A stretch of DNA of 64,000 nt, taken from positions 620,001-684,000 of the forward strand of contig CAVTJP010000002.1 of the NCBI GenBank assembly GCA_963735085.1, written 5' to 3'. This document shows positions 51,651 through 59,998 of the stretch, piece after piece (positions within the stretch are counted from its first letter, which is position 1; the number at the start of each line of letters is the position of its first letter). This stretch comes from DATJGR01 sp963735085 (lineage in GTDB: Bacteria > Pseudomonadota > Gammaproteobacteria > Pseudomonadales > Azotimanducaceae). Made by a program: the position numbers and the translations under genes. The notes beneath the pieces are model-generated. The model worked only from the letters and a program-made list of their open reading frames with translations. It was not told the DNA's origin and did no database searches.

Positions 51651-52592
51651 ATGAGCCCTGCCAGCCCGACGTCGAATCCGGCCGCCAGCTTCGAGCCCCA
51701 TCGTGGCCACCTGCTCGGTCTCGCTTACCGCATGCTCGGTTCGATGGCTGACGCTCACGATGCAGTCCAAGAGACGTACTTGCGCTGGCATGGCGCCGAC
51801 CGAGAGATGGTGTCGGACCCGCGAGCGTTTCTAATGACCACGACGACGCGAATCTGTCTGGACGTGTTGACGTCGGCACGCGCGCGGCGTGAAGAATATG
51901 TCGGCCCATGGCTTCCGGAGCCGGTCCTCGATACGGCAGCCCTCGCCCCCGACATCCATACCGAACTCGCCGAGGACTTGTCAGTTGCGTTGCTCCTGAC
52001 GCTCGACCGGTTGTCGACGCTCGAGCGGGCGGCATTCCTGCTGCACGACGTGTTCGATTTCTCGTTTAGCGAAGTGGCCGCGACACTGCAACGGAGCACA
52101 CCCGCGTGCCGGCAGCTTGCCGCCCGCGCCCGGGAGCATGTGCGCGCCACACGACCCCGCGGCGGCGTGGCCGCGCGGGCGCGTTCCGGCGAAATCAATC
52201 CCAAGCATGCGCAACTCATGGCCGCATTCATGCAGGCAACCCAAGCAGGCGATCTGGACGCATTGACGCAGATGCTCGCGAGCGACGCGCGCATTGTGAC
52301 GGATGGCGGCGGCAAAGTACGGGCGGCGCTGGACTTAGTCGACGGCGCCGAGCGTGGCGCGGAGTTTCTCGTCAACGTCACGCGCAAACGTGCCGATGCA
52401 TGGTGGCAGGACAGCTTCACGATACGCTTCGCGACCATCAACGGCCTGCCCGGCGTCATCGTGGATGGCCCCGAGGGCCCGGTGCAGACGACGGCGTTCG
52501 AGATTGACGGCGACGTGGTTACGGCGCTTTACGTGGTGCGCAACCCCGACAAGTTGCGGCATCTAGCGCGATCTCGGTCGCACGCGACGTGA
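51651..52592 (+). CDS. ECF41-type RNA polymerase sigma factor with NTF2-like tail
   Basis: A 313-residue extracytoplasmic-function sigma factor. Sigma-2 is at 15-75 (LLGLAYRMLGSMADAHDAVQ) and sigma-4 at about 110-165 (LSTLERAAFLLHDVFDFSFS). A SnoaL/NTF2-like C-terminal extension occupies 185-305. The linker motif WLPEPV, DGGGK and NPDKLRHL are the hallmarks of group ECF41, where the tail replaces an anti-sigma factor and controls activity. Start ATG 51651 is chosen; the longer frame is not conserved. VOC-fold and membrane genes follow in the same direction, a possible regulon. Confidence 0.9.
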   Translation: MSPASPTSNPAASFEPHRGHLLGLAYRMLGSMADAHDAVQETYLRWHGADREMVSDPRAFLMTTTTRICLDVLTSARARREEYVGPWLPEPVLDTAALAPDIHTELAEDLSVALLLTLDRLSTLERAAFLLHDVFDFSFSEVAATLQRSTPACRQLAARAREHVRATRPRGGVAARARSGEINPKHAQLMAAFMQATQAGDLDALTQMLASDARIVTDGGGKVRAALDLVDGAERGAEFLVNVTRKRADAWWQDSFTIRFATINGLPGVIVDGPEGPVQTTAFEIDGDVVTALYVVRNPDKLRHLARSRSHAT

Positions 52593-52635
52593 ACGATCTC
52601 ATGGCGTCAATACACCCAAGCGATAAGGAGACAAT

Positions 52636-53073
52636 ATGACCAACCCCAGTGAGATCGTCAGCGTTCGCTACATGGTCGATGACGTTCAGAAAGCCGTCGA
52701 CTTTTACACGAAGTTCCTCAGCTTCAACATTCTGACGAGCTTTCCACCGGCGTTTGCCGACGTCGCCCGCGGCAACTTGCGCCTACTGCTCAGCGGACCG
52801 GGCAGTTCGGCGGGACGGCCAATGCCGGATGGCGCCAAACCGGGACCCGGCGGCTGGAACCGCATCCACCTCATTGTCGATGACATCGAGGCCGAAGTCG
52901 CCCGCCTGCGCGACGCTGGCGCGTCATTCCGTAACGACATCCTCTCCGGACCCGGCGGCAAACAGATCTTGCTGCAAGACCCCGCCGGCAACGTCATCGA
53001 AATCTTTCAAGCCGGCGCGGCCAATGCGATGGGACGCGCTACCACGAGACCGGGCGAAGGGGAACATAGATGA
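52636..53073 (+). CDS. VOC-fold (glyoxalase/bleomycin resistance) protein
   Basis: A 145-residue vicinal-oxygen-chelate protein. The first beta-alpha-beta unit reads VRYMVDDVQKAVDFYTKFLS and the second contains IHLIVDDIEAEVARLRDAGA and LLQDPAGNVIEIFQ. AAGGAG lies before the ATG and the next gene overlaps its stop by four bases. Possible roles are dioxygenase, isomerase or binding of an electrophile. It follows the ECF41 sigma gene by 43 bp. Confidence 0.85.
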   Translation: MTNPSEIVSVRYMVDDVQKAVDFYTKFLSFNILTSFPPAFADVARGNLRLLLSGPGSSAGRPMPDGAKPGPGGWNRIHLIVDDIEAEVARLRDAGASFRNDILSGPGGKQILLQDPAGNVIEIFQAGAANAMGRATTRPGEGEHR

Positions 53074-53498
53074 GCCAGGCAGCCCAGTTGTTCGAACCAA
53101 CACATTCGACTGAGTCGATTCGAAACCTTCGGCGGCTGTGGACCATCATCGCAGCAGTGATGGTCACAGCAGTCTTTGCGGAGTCGGTTTTCGCTGGTGC
53201 TATGTTGTCGGGTGTCGATTGGGCACGCGCTGCACATTCGTTGACCGCGGCCTTGCTGACCGCATCAACGCTCATCGTTGGACTCGTTTCGATCTTCATG
53301 CTTCGCCGTATCCCGCACGGACCGAGACTCAGCTTGACGTTGTTGTCGCTGGCGGCGGTGATCTTCGTCCAGATGGTGGTCGGCCGCTTCGTCGCGCATG
53401 GCGCCAACCTCTTGTGGGTCCATGTGCCGCTCGGTGTCGCACTGGTCGGTTTTGCCGGACGCGCCGCTGCTGTCGCAAGCCGATTGGGAGACGAATGA
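53070..53498 (+). CDS. Small four-helix membrane protein
   Basis: 142 residues with four predicted membrane helices (about 25-45, 55-77, 85-105 and 112-133). No enzyme motif. It sits between two VOC genes and overlaps the first, so all three are probably co-transcribed under the upstream ECF41 sigma factor. Similar sequences are uncharacterised. Confidence 0.75.
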   Translation: MSQAAQLFEPTHSTESIRNLRRLWTIIAAVMVTAVFAESVFAGAMLSGVDWARAAHSLTAALLTASTLIVGLVSIFMLRRIPHGPRLSLTLLSLAAVIFVQMVVGRFVAHGANLLWVHVPLGVALVGFAGRAAAVASRLGDE

Positions 53499-53523
53499 GA
53501 TGACTCGCGGAACAGGAGGAGAA

Positions 53524-53880
53524 GTGCTGACAACGCCAGAGTTTGACCACATCGCTCTAACGGTGCCCAACCTTGATGAGCACGTTGCGCGACTGGTTAG
53601 CGCGTTTGGAATGGTCGTTGAAAGCCGCTCCGAAAGATTTGCTCTGGTATCCCACCCGAAGTCAGGACTGACGTTTGAGTTAGGCCGGTCGGACGACTCT
53701 TCCGTCCACTTTCGCCACCTGGGCTTTCGCACTGAGGACGTCGATCATACGCACGAAGCGTTGGTGGAAGCGGGAATGGAGGTCAGCCAGCCACCGCATC
53801 GCCGAGAGTTCGCACGCATGTACACATCCTTCCTCAAACAGCCGGGCGGCCTCGAGGTCCAACTCGTGAAGTATGGGTGA
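53524..53880 (+). CDS. VOC-fold protein, second copy
   Basis: 118 residues from the GTG at 53524, which follows AGGAGG by four bases. An ATG at 53500 would add eight residues. FDHIALTVPNLDEHVARLVS and HLGFRTEDVDHTHEALVEAG are the paired VOC modules, and KQPGGLEVQLVKYG ends the protein. It differs in sequence from the first VOC protein, so it is not a recent duplicate. Last gene before chrA. Confidence 0.82.
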   Translation: MLTTPEFDHIALTVPNLDEHVARLVSAFGMVVESRSERFALVSHPKSGLTFELGRSDDSSVHFRHLGFRTEDVDHTHEALVEAGMEVSQPPHRREFARMYTSFLKQPGGLEVQLVKYG

Positions 53881-55127
53881 GATGTGCAGATGATTGCTGT
53901 TGCGGAATCGTTCCCGCCCTCGAGTTCCCGCGTCGTGGTGGAGATCTGACCAAGCGCGCCTGGGAGGTATTGTTGGTCGCGTTGCGACTGGGACTGACTT
54001 CGTTCGGCGGCCCCGTTGCGCATCTGGGTTATTTCGAACGCGCGTACGTCCAACAGCGGCAATGGTTGAGCAGTGAGGAGTACGGAAGCCTGGTGGCCCT
54101 ATGCCAGGCTCTGCCAGGTCCCGCGAGTAGCCAGGTTGGTTTCCTGATCGGCCTGCATCGCGCTGGATGGCTCGGCGCCTTCGCGGCGTGGTTAGGGTTT
54201 ACGCTGCCCTCGGCGTTGCTGCTCTACGGCGGCGCGGTAATCTCGGTGCAAGCGCAAGGCCCTTTGGCAAAAGCGGGTCTACACGCTTTGAAACTGGCAG
54301 CGGTGGCCGTCGTTGCGCAGGCGGTTTGGAGCATGGCGCGGAGGCTCTGTCCAGATCGGGCGACTACGACACTGGCGCTGTTGGCAGCTTCGCTACTGCT
54401 GACCATCGGCGGTAGCGCAACGCAATTGATCGCGCTGGCGATAGGCGCTGCGGGCGGCGTTTTGCTATGCCGAGGTGCACAGTCGGCGACCATGGTTCTA
54501 TCCTTCCCCGCCCGAGACCGGACGGGATTTGCGGCGCTGTCGCTGTTCCTGTTGTTGCTCTTCGTTCTACCAATCGTGGCATCGCAATTCCCGCACACCA
54601 TTGCCGACCTTGCCGGAATTTTCTTCCAGGCCGGCGCGCTGGTGTTCGGCGGCGGTCACGTCGTGCTTCCGCTGTTGCGAGACGCGCTCGTCCCGGGGGG
54701 CTGGATTTCGGATGATCGCTTCCTGACCGGGTACGGTTTGGCGCAGGCAATACCCGGACCGTTGTTCACATTGGCGGCATACCTGGGCGCCGCAAATGCG
54801 TACACGTCCTCGCCGGCGCTGGGCAGTTTGGTGGCGAGCGTGTTCATCTTCGTACCGGGTCTGTTGATTGCGGTTGCAGGCGTTTCGCTGTGGGGCCGCC
54901 TCACAACGTACCAGAACCTGCGTGCAGCTCTTGCCGGCGTCAATGCCGCGGTGGTTGGAATTCTTGGTGCCGCGCTCTATGACCCCGTATGGACGAGTGC
55001 GGTACACGACGGCACCGATGCGGCCATCGCAATCGCCGGCATGGTCATATTGGAACGTTTTGGGGTTGCACCCGTCGTGGTGCTTCTGATGTGCATCACG
55101 TTGAGCATCGTTCGCACGCTATTTTAG
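53877..55127 (+). CDS. chrA: Chromate transporter ChrA
   Basis: A 416-residue long-chain ChrA with two homologous CHR halves. Each half begins with its signature: LRLGLTSFGGPVAHLGYFER and FFQAGALVFGGGHVVLPLL. QALPGPASSQVGFLIG and QAIPGPLFTLAAYLGAANAY are the matching Pro-Gly-Pro loops. About ten membrane helices. It exports chromate in known members, often related to sulfate. The only in-frame start is GTG 53877, overlapping the previous stop. Confidence 0.9.
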   Translation: MRCADDCCCGIVPALEFPRRGGDLTKRAWEVLLVALRLGLTSFGGPVAHLGYFERAYVQQRQWLSSEEYGSLVALCQALPGPASSQVGFLIGLHRAGWLGAFAAWLGFTLPSALLLYGGAVISVQAQGPLAKAGLHALKLAAVAVVAQAVWSMARRLCPDRATTTLALLAASLLLTIGGSATQLIALAIGAAGGVLLCRGAQSATMVLSFPARDRTGFAALSLFLLLLFVLPIVASQFPHTIADLAGIFFQAGALVFGGGHVVLPLLRDALVPGGWISDDRFLTGYGLAQAIPGPLFTLAAYLGAANAYTSSPALGSLVASVFIFVPGLLIAVAGVSLWGRLTTYQNLRAALAGVNAAVVGILGAALYDPVWTSAVHDGTDAAIAIAGMVILERFGVAPVVVLLMCITLSIVRTLF

Positions 55128-55234
55128 ATCGCACCGAATGGTCGCCGTCACATCCAGTTCAAGGTGCCATAGATAGTTCTTTTCTCAACGTATTCGATCA
55201 CAGATGTTTTCGAGTTGCGCGCGTGTCGCGCATC

Positions 55235-56476
55235 ATGCGTGGCGTGAGTGCACGTCCCAAACCCGCCCTGCCCCGCAACGTCCGCCTGCTGATCGGCATG
55301 CGCGCAGCACGAAGCGTCGGCCAGGGCGCACTGGTCGCGTCGTTCACGCTGTACCTGCATGCGCTCGGTTGGACCGGAACCTCGATCGGCGCGGTGTTGA
55401 TGGGTTCGCTGCTCTTCGGCACCTTGCTGACGATCATCGTCGGGCCCGTCAGCGACCGTGGCGGGCGGCGCATGTTCCTGCTGGGTTACGACCTGGTCCA
55501 AGCCGCCGTCGCGATGCTCGCGATGGCGACGACCATCCCGTGGCTGCTGGTCGTCGCCGCCGTGATCGGCGGATTCGGACACGGCGCCAACGGTTCGGCC
55601 GGGCCCTTCTCGCCGATTGAGCAGGCGTGGCTCGCGATCGAACTGCCCGTGCAACGGCGCGGCAGTGTGTTCAGCAGCAACAGCGCGACGGGTTTCATCG
55701 GCATGGGGATCGGCGCGTTGCTCGGCGCTTTGCCAGCGTGGTGGTTCGGCCATGCCATGGGCGTTGTCGAGTACCGCATGCTATTTGTCTTGCCGCTGTT
55801 CGGTTCGCTCGCAAGTTTCTTGCTGGTGCTGCTTACGCGCGAACCGACGCTGCCCAAACGTAGTGCGGCGACCGACGACACGGCGGCTACGATCCGCCGC
55901 ACGGAAAACAAACTGTTGGCGAAATTGGTGCTGGCGAACACGTTCAACGGTTTCGGCATCGGTTTGATCGGACCGCTGACCGCGTACTGGTTTGCGATCA
56001 AGTTCCACCGCGGCCTCTCCGACATCGGACCGGGCATCGCAATCGGACTCCTGGTCAGTGCAGCCGGGTCGTTCGTCGCAGGCGCCATCGCGCGTCGGCA
56101 GGGCATCATGCGCACGGTGCTGTGGTTGCGCGGCACCGGCATTGCGCTGTTGGTTGCGATGCCGCTGGTACCGTGGTTCTGGGGCGCGATGGTGCTGTAC
56201 ATCACGCGCGGTGTAACCAACCGCGGCACCGCCGGTCTGCGCCAGGCACTCGCGGCTGGATTGACGGGCGCCGAGCGGCGCGGACTCGCCAGCAGCCTGC
56301 AGAACATTTCGATCCAGTTGCCGCGTGCGATCGGCCCGCTGATGGGTGGCGCGATGTTTCACGCCGGCTATCTGGTAATGCCGTTCGTGCTCGGCGCCTT
56401 GCTGCAACTCGGCTATCTGATCCTGTACGCACGCTTCTTCGGCCATCTAAACGCCGCCCAGGCACGCGACGCGTGA
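55235..56476 (+). CDS. Major facilitator superfamily transporter
   Basis: A 413-residue MFS protein with twelve predicted helices. The loop-2/3 signature is GPVSDRGGRRMFLLGYDLV. An acidic and basic central loop occupies about 205-220. A first-helix motif RNVRLLIGMRAARSVGQGAL is also seen. It is probably a drug or metabolite exporter; the substrate is unknown. It follows chrA after 107 bp in the same direction. Confidence 0.85.
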   Translation: MRGVSARPKPALPRNVRLLIGMRAARSVGQGALVASFTLYLHALGWTGTSIGAVLMGSLLFGTLLTIIVGPVSDRGGRRMFLLGYDLVQAAVAMLAMATTIPWLLVVAAVIGGFGHGANGSAGPFSPIEQAWLAIELPVQRRGSVFSSNSATGFIGMGIGALLGALPAWWFGHAMGVVEYRMLFVLPLFGSLASFLLVLLTREPTLPKRSAATDDTAATIRRTENKLLAKLVLANTFNGFGIGLIGPLTAYWFAIKFHRGLSDIGPGIAIGLLVSAAGSFVAGAIARRQGIMRTVLWLRGTGIALLVAMPLVPWFWGAMVLYITRGVTNRGTAGLRQALAAGLTGAERRGLASSLQNISIQLPRAIGPLMGGAMFHAGYLVMPFVLGALLQLGYLILYARFFGHLNAAQARDA

Positions 56477-56596
56477 GCAGATCGGGTAGCCGCACCGTCG
56501 TGGACGGTGGGTGATCGGCATGAGGGGTTCGCGATCGCGCCCGGAATCGCTTGCTCGCGATCTGAGCAAAGCCCGGCTATCTTCCCGTCTTGCATT

Positions 56597-58069
56597 ATGG
56601 TCAATCGCCTGTCTGTCTCCGCACTCTCCCATGCGGCGCGCCTGCGCGTCGTCGCCAAGTATTGGGGTCAGCTGACGCTCATCGTCGCAGCACTGCTGCT
56701 GGTGCCGCTGGCCGTCGCGGTCGGCTTCGACGAAACGGCGATCGCATTACGCCTGACCGTGGTACTGGTGTTGCTCGCAGCAACCGGCGCGCTGAGCGCG
56801 CGGATCCCGTTCGCAGCGCCAATTCAGGCCAACGAGGCGCTCGTCGTCACGGCGCTGGCGTATCTGACTACTTCGGTCGCGCTGATCTGGCCGTTCATGG
56901 TCGCCCTCGACACATGCATCGACGCCTGGTTCGAATCCGTGTCTGCGGTGACGACGACCGGCTTGTCGACCTTCACCCACGTGGACCAGATGCCGCGCAC
57001 GCTGCTGTTCACCCGCGCCTACATGCAGTGGTTCGGTGGGCTTGGTATCGTCGTGTTGTCGGTCGCATTGCTGAATCGCAACGACGTCTCGCTACAGCGA
57101 CTGCTCGGCAAGCAGGGCGGAGAAGGCGAAGGTTTGGTGGCGACCACGCGCATTCACGCCCGCCGGATGCTGGTGGTCTACGGCGCATTGACGCTGTTTG
57201 CCATCGCGCTGATCGGCGCGACCGGCGCGCCGTGGTTCGACGCCGTGTGCCATGCGCTGGCGGCGATTTCGACCGGCGGCTTTTCGACCCACGACGCGAG
57301 CCTGGGCGGGTTTCCCGGTCACGCGGTGCCGGCGAGCGTCACGCTGGTCACGGTGCTCGGTGCGATCTCGCTGCCCGTCTACGTGTTCGCCTACCGGGGT
57401 CAGTGGGGTCGCATGGTCGCCGACGAGCAAGTCCGCGCGCTACTGCTGCTGATCGTCGTCGTGAGCGTCGGCTTCTATCTGTTCGAGTCGGGTTGGCGCG
57501 GACCTCAGGTCCACGAGGTCGGTCGCTCGATCCTGATGGGCACGTCGGCGCTGACCACGTCCGGCTTCAGTAGCGGGTCGGTCGCGGACCTGAATTCGGC
57601 GACGAAGCTCTGGCTGGTGTTCGCGATGGCATGCGGCGGCGGCCTCGGTTCGACCGCCGGCGGCATCAAGCTGATTCGAGTGATCATCATGGCGCGACTG
57701 CTGCAATTGTTGCTGCGCCGCCTCGCGATGCCGAATCGCGCGGTCAGCGCGGTGCGCGTCGCCGGTCAGTCTGTCGGCACGGAAGAGATCAGCCTGACCG
57801 CGATCGTGATCCTGCTGTTCTGCAGTGTCACCGTGCTGTCGTGGCTGCCGTTCGTGGCGGCGGGTTACGATCCGCTGGACGCGCTGTTCGAGGTCACCTC
57901 GGCCACGGCCACCGTTGGATTGTCGACGGGAATCGTCGCGTCGGGCTTGGCCCCCGCCTTGAAGGCGCTGCTTTGCCTCGACATGCTGGCCGGGCGGGTG
58001 GAGTTCATCGCGCTGCTGGTGCTGGTGTATCCAGGCACTTGGTTCGGCCCACGGAGTGACATGTCATGA
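56597..58069 (+). CDS. TrkH-family potassium uptake channel
   Basis: A 490-residue membrane protein with the four pore-loop repeats of Trk/Ktr channels. Selectivity-filter stretches are SAVTTTGLSTF, AISTGGFSTHDASLGG, SALTTSGFSSGSVAD and SATATVGLSTGI. RAYMQWFGGLGIVVLSVAL follows the first loop. GGIKLIRVIIMARLL belongs to the helix that gates the pore. The start at ATG 56597 is chosen. The stop overlaps the next gene by four bases. Confidence 0.9.
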   Translation: MVNRLSVSALSHAARLRVVAKYWGQLTLIVAALLLVPLAVAVGFDETAIALRLTVVLVLLAATGALSARIPFAAPIQANEALVVTALAYLTTSVALIWPFMVALDTCIDAWFESVSAVTTTGLSTFTHVDQMPRTLLFTRAYMQWFGGLGIVVLSVALLNRNDVSLQRLLGKQGGEGEGLVATTRIHARRMLVVYGALTLFAIALIGATGAPWFDAVCHALAAISTGGFSTHDASLGGFPGHAVPASVTLVTVLGAISLPVYVFAYRGQWGRMVADEQVRALLLLIVVVSVGFYLFESGWRGPQVHEVGRSILMGTSALTTSGFSSGSVADLNSATKLWLVFAMACGGGLGSTAGGIKLIRVIIMARLLQLLLRRLAMPNRAVSAVRVAGQSVGTEEISLTAIVILLFCSVTVLSWLPFVAAGYDPLDALFEVTSATATVGLSTGIVASGLAPALKALLCLDMLAGRVEFIALLVLVYPGTWFGPRSDMS

Positions 58070-58716
58070 GAGCGGTATTCATTGGCGCGAGCGCGCTGGC
58101 GGTCGCGACGGCACGCATCCTCGTCGGCCGCGGCGACGAAGTGATTCTGATCGAGCAGGACGAGGCGCGCATCGACGCGCTCAAGGATGATCTCGATTGT
58201 GCATTCCTGCATGGCGACGGCTCGAACCCGGCGACACTGCGCGATACGAATCCGTCACGCACGCCGTTCCTGTTCTGCCTGGCGGGCAACGATCAAACCA
58301 ACATCCTGGCTGGCCTGATCGGCCGATCGCTGGGCTTCAAGCGGGTGGTCGTAAAGATCGACAACATCGAGTTCGAGCACATCTGTGTGGAACTGGGACT
58401 CACCGACGTCATCGTGCCGTCGCGCACGATCGGGCGGCATCTGGCCGAAATGGTCGCAGGTCAGGACCCGCTCGAGATCTCGGCGATGATCAAGGGCGAC
58501 GCGCGGTTTTTTTCGTTCATCGTGAAGGACGATGCGGGCAAAACGATCGACGAACTCGCGCTCCCGGATCTGACCCGGGTGATCTGCGTCTATCGCGGCG
58601 ATCAATTCATGCTCCCTGACGCCGACGGTGCGTTGAAGACAGGCGACGACGTCGTGCTGATTACTCATGTGCGAAACATTCCAAAGCTGACCGAGCGCTG
58701 GGCATCGACCCAGTAG
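58066..58716 (+). CDS. TrkA-family potassium channel regulatory subunit
   Basis: A 216-residue RCK protein: an NAD-binding Rossmann domain (VFIGASALAVATARILVGRG, then ACAF-type strand and LAGNDQTNILAGLIGRSLG) and a C-terminal TrkA-C domain (about 135-210). It is half the length of E. coli TrkA (two RCK units), like KtrA. Its ATG overlaps the stop of the TrkH gene (ATGA), so the two encode one potassium uptake system gated by nucleotide binding. Confidence 0.9.
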   Translation: MRAVFIGASALAVATARILVGRGDEVILIEQDEARIDALKDDLDCAFLHGDGSNPATLRDTNPSRTPFLFCLAGNDQTNILAGLIGRSLGFKRVVVKIDNIEFEHICVELGLTDVIVPSRTIGRHLAEMVAGQDPLEISAMIKGDARFFSFIVKDDAGKTIDELALPDLTRVICVYRGDQFMLPDADGALKTGDDVVLITHVRNIPKLTERWASTQ

Positions 58717-58781
58717 CAATGGCGATGCGCCGAGGCTGAGCAGCACCCAAGGCTCGGCGACCTGCTGCGGCGTACCGACAC

Positions 58782-59852
58782 ATGGACGAACGCCGAACCC
58801 ACCCTATAAGCTCGACGCAGTGCGCCATTCGGTCCAATACTTACGTGCAGGATCCGCTCTTCAGCGTCGGTGAGTTCACGCGCATCTACGACCCGAGCGT
58901 CGGAGAAGCGGAACCGTGGTACGTGAACGACCACACGCTTGCGCAAGATCTAAACGGCGTGTGGCATCTGATCGGCATCACTCACAAGCAGCTCGACATT
59001 CCACCACTCGAGCGGTTCTTCACCGCCGAACGTTCGATCTCGACGGATGAGGTCAACGCACTGCATCGCGCACTGCGCGAGTCGGCCGCGAGTGCCAAGC
59101 GTGAGGGCCGCCGCTGGTTCGACGCGCACGATGAGCGCCAGCTTGCGCACGCGGTTGCGCCTTCCCTAACGACCACACAATGGCGCAAAGAACCTTTTGC
59201 ACTGGTCGCCGACGCGTCGGAGTCGGTGCTGTGGGCACCCCACATCGTCACCCACGATTCGCTGCACTACATGTTCTACGCGGCAGGATCGGCCCACGGC
59301 GACGGTCGCTTCCGAATGCACCTTGCGACGTCCCCCAACCTGCACACGTGGGCGCGATTCCCGACCAACCCGCTGTTCGTCGACGGCTTCGAGGCGCGCG
59401 ATCCGATGGTGCTACGCATCGACGGACGCTGGGTCATGTACTACACGGCAACCGAACCCGCGACCGGCGGACATCACGTCGTGGCGTATCGGATGAGCGA
59501 TGATCTGCTGTCCTGGGGACCGCGCGGCCTTGCCTTCGTCGACCCTGTGAAAGGCACAGGCGCCGGAACGACCGAGTCGCCGTTCGTGGTCCGTCGCGGC
59601 GATTTCTACTACCTTTTTCTTTCCATGCGACACGGATACATACCGGGCTACTACGCCGATACCGAGGTATTCCGCAGCCGCGATCCGTTGCACTGGAATC
59701 TCGACGATCGTGTCGGGCGGTTCAATGGCCACGCATCCGAAGTGGTGCGCGACGTCGATGGCCGGTGGTACGTCAGTCACTGCGGCTGGTATCAGGGCGG
59801 CGTCTACCTGGCGCCGTGGACGTGGCACGACGGCGTCGACACAGACCCTTGA
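58782..59852 (+). CDS. Five-bladed beta-propeller glycosidase-like protein (GH43/GH32 type)
   Basis: 356 residues resembling glycoside hydrolase family 43/32 enzymes. A catalytic-base-type Asp is in WYVNDHTLAQDLNGVWHLIG, a transition-state Asp in ARDPMVLRIDGRWVMYYT, and a Glu in TTESPFVVRRGDFYYLF, in the expected order. No signal peptide is seen. The first 28 residues are not conserved, so a later start is possible. The substrate is unknown; beta-xylosides, arabinans or fructans are options. Confidence 0.7.
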   Translation: MDERRTHPISSTQCAIRSNTYVQDPLFSVGEFTRIYDPSVGEAEPWYVNDHTLAQDLNGVWHLIGITHKQLDIPPLERFFTAERSISTDEVNALHRALRESAASAKREGRRWFDAHDERQLAHAVAPSLTTTQWRKEPFALVADASESVLWAPHIVTHDSLHYMFYAAGSAHGDGRFRMHLATSPNLHTWARFPTNPLFVDGFEARDPMVLRIDGRWVMYYTATEPATGGHHVVAYRMSDDLLSWGPRGLAFVDPVKGTGAGTTESPFVVRRGDFYYLFLSMRHGYIPGYYADTEVFRSRDPLHWNLDDRVGRFNGHASEVVRDVDGRWYVSHCGWYQGGVYLAPWTWHDGVDTDP

Positions 59853-59998
59853 GAGGTTCGTTCCGATCTACGTGGCGGCCCAACGAACCCACTGGGTTGG
59901 TCATCCTTGCTCCTGACGCGTTCATCTGCTGTAGTCGGCAGCAAGTGGCCACCATCCGCCGGTAAGACGACGCTCACCGTCACGCAGTAAGGAAGCTC

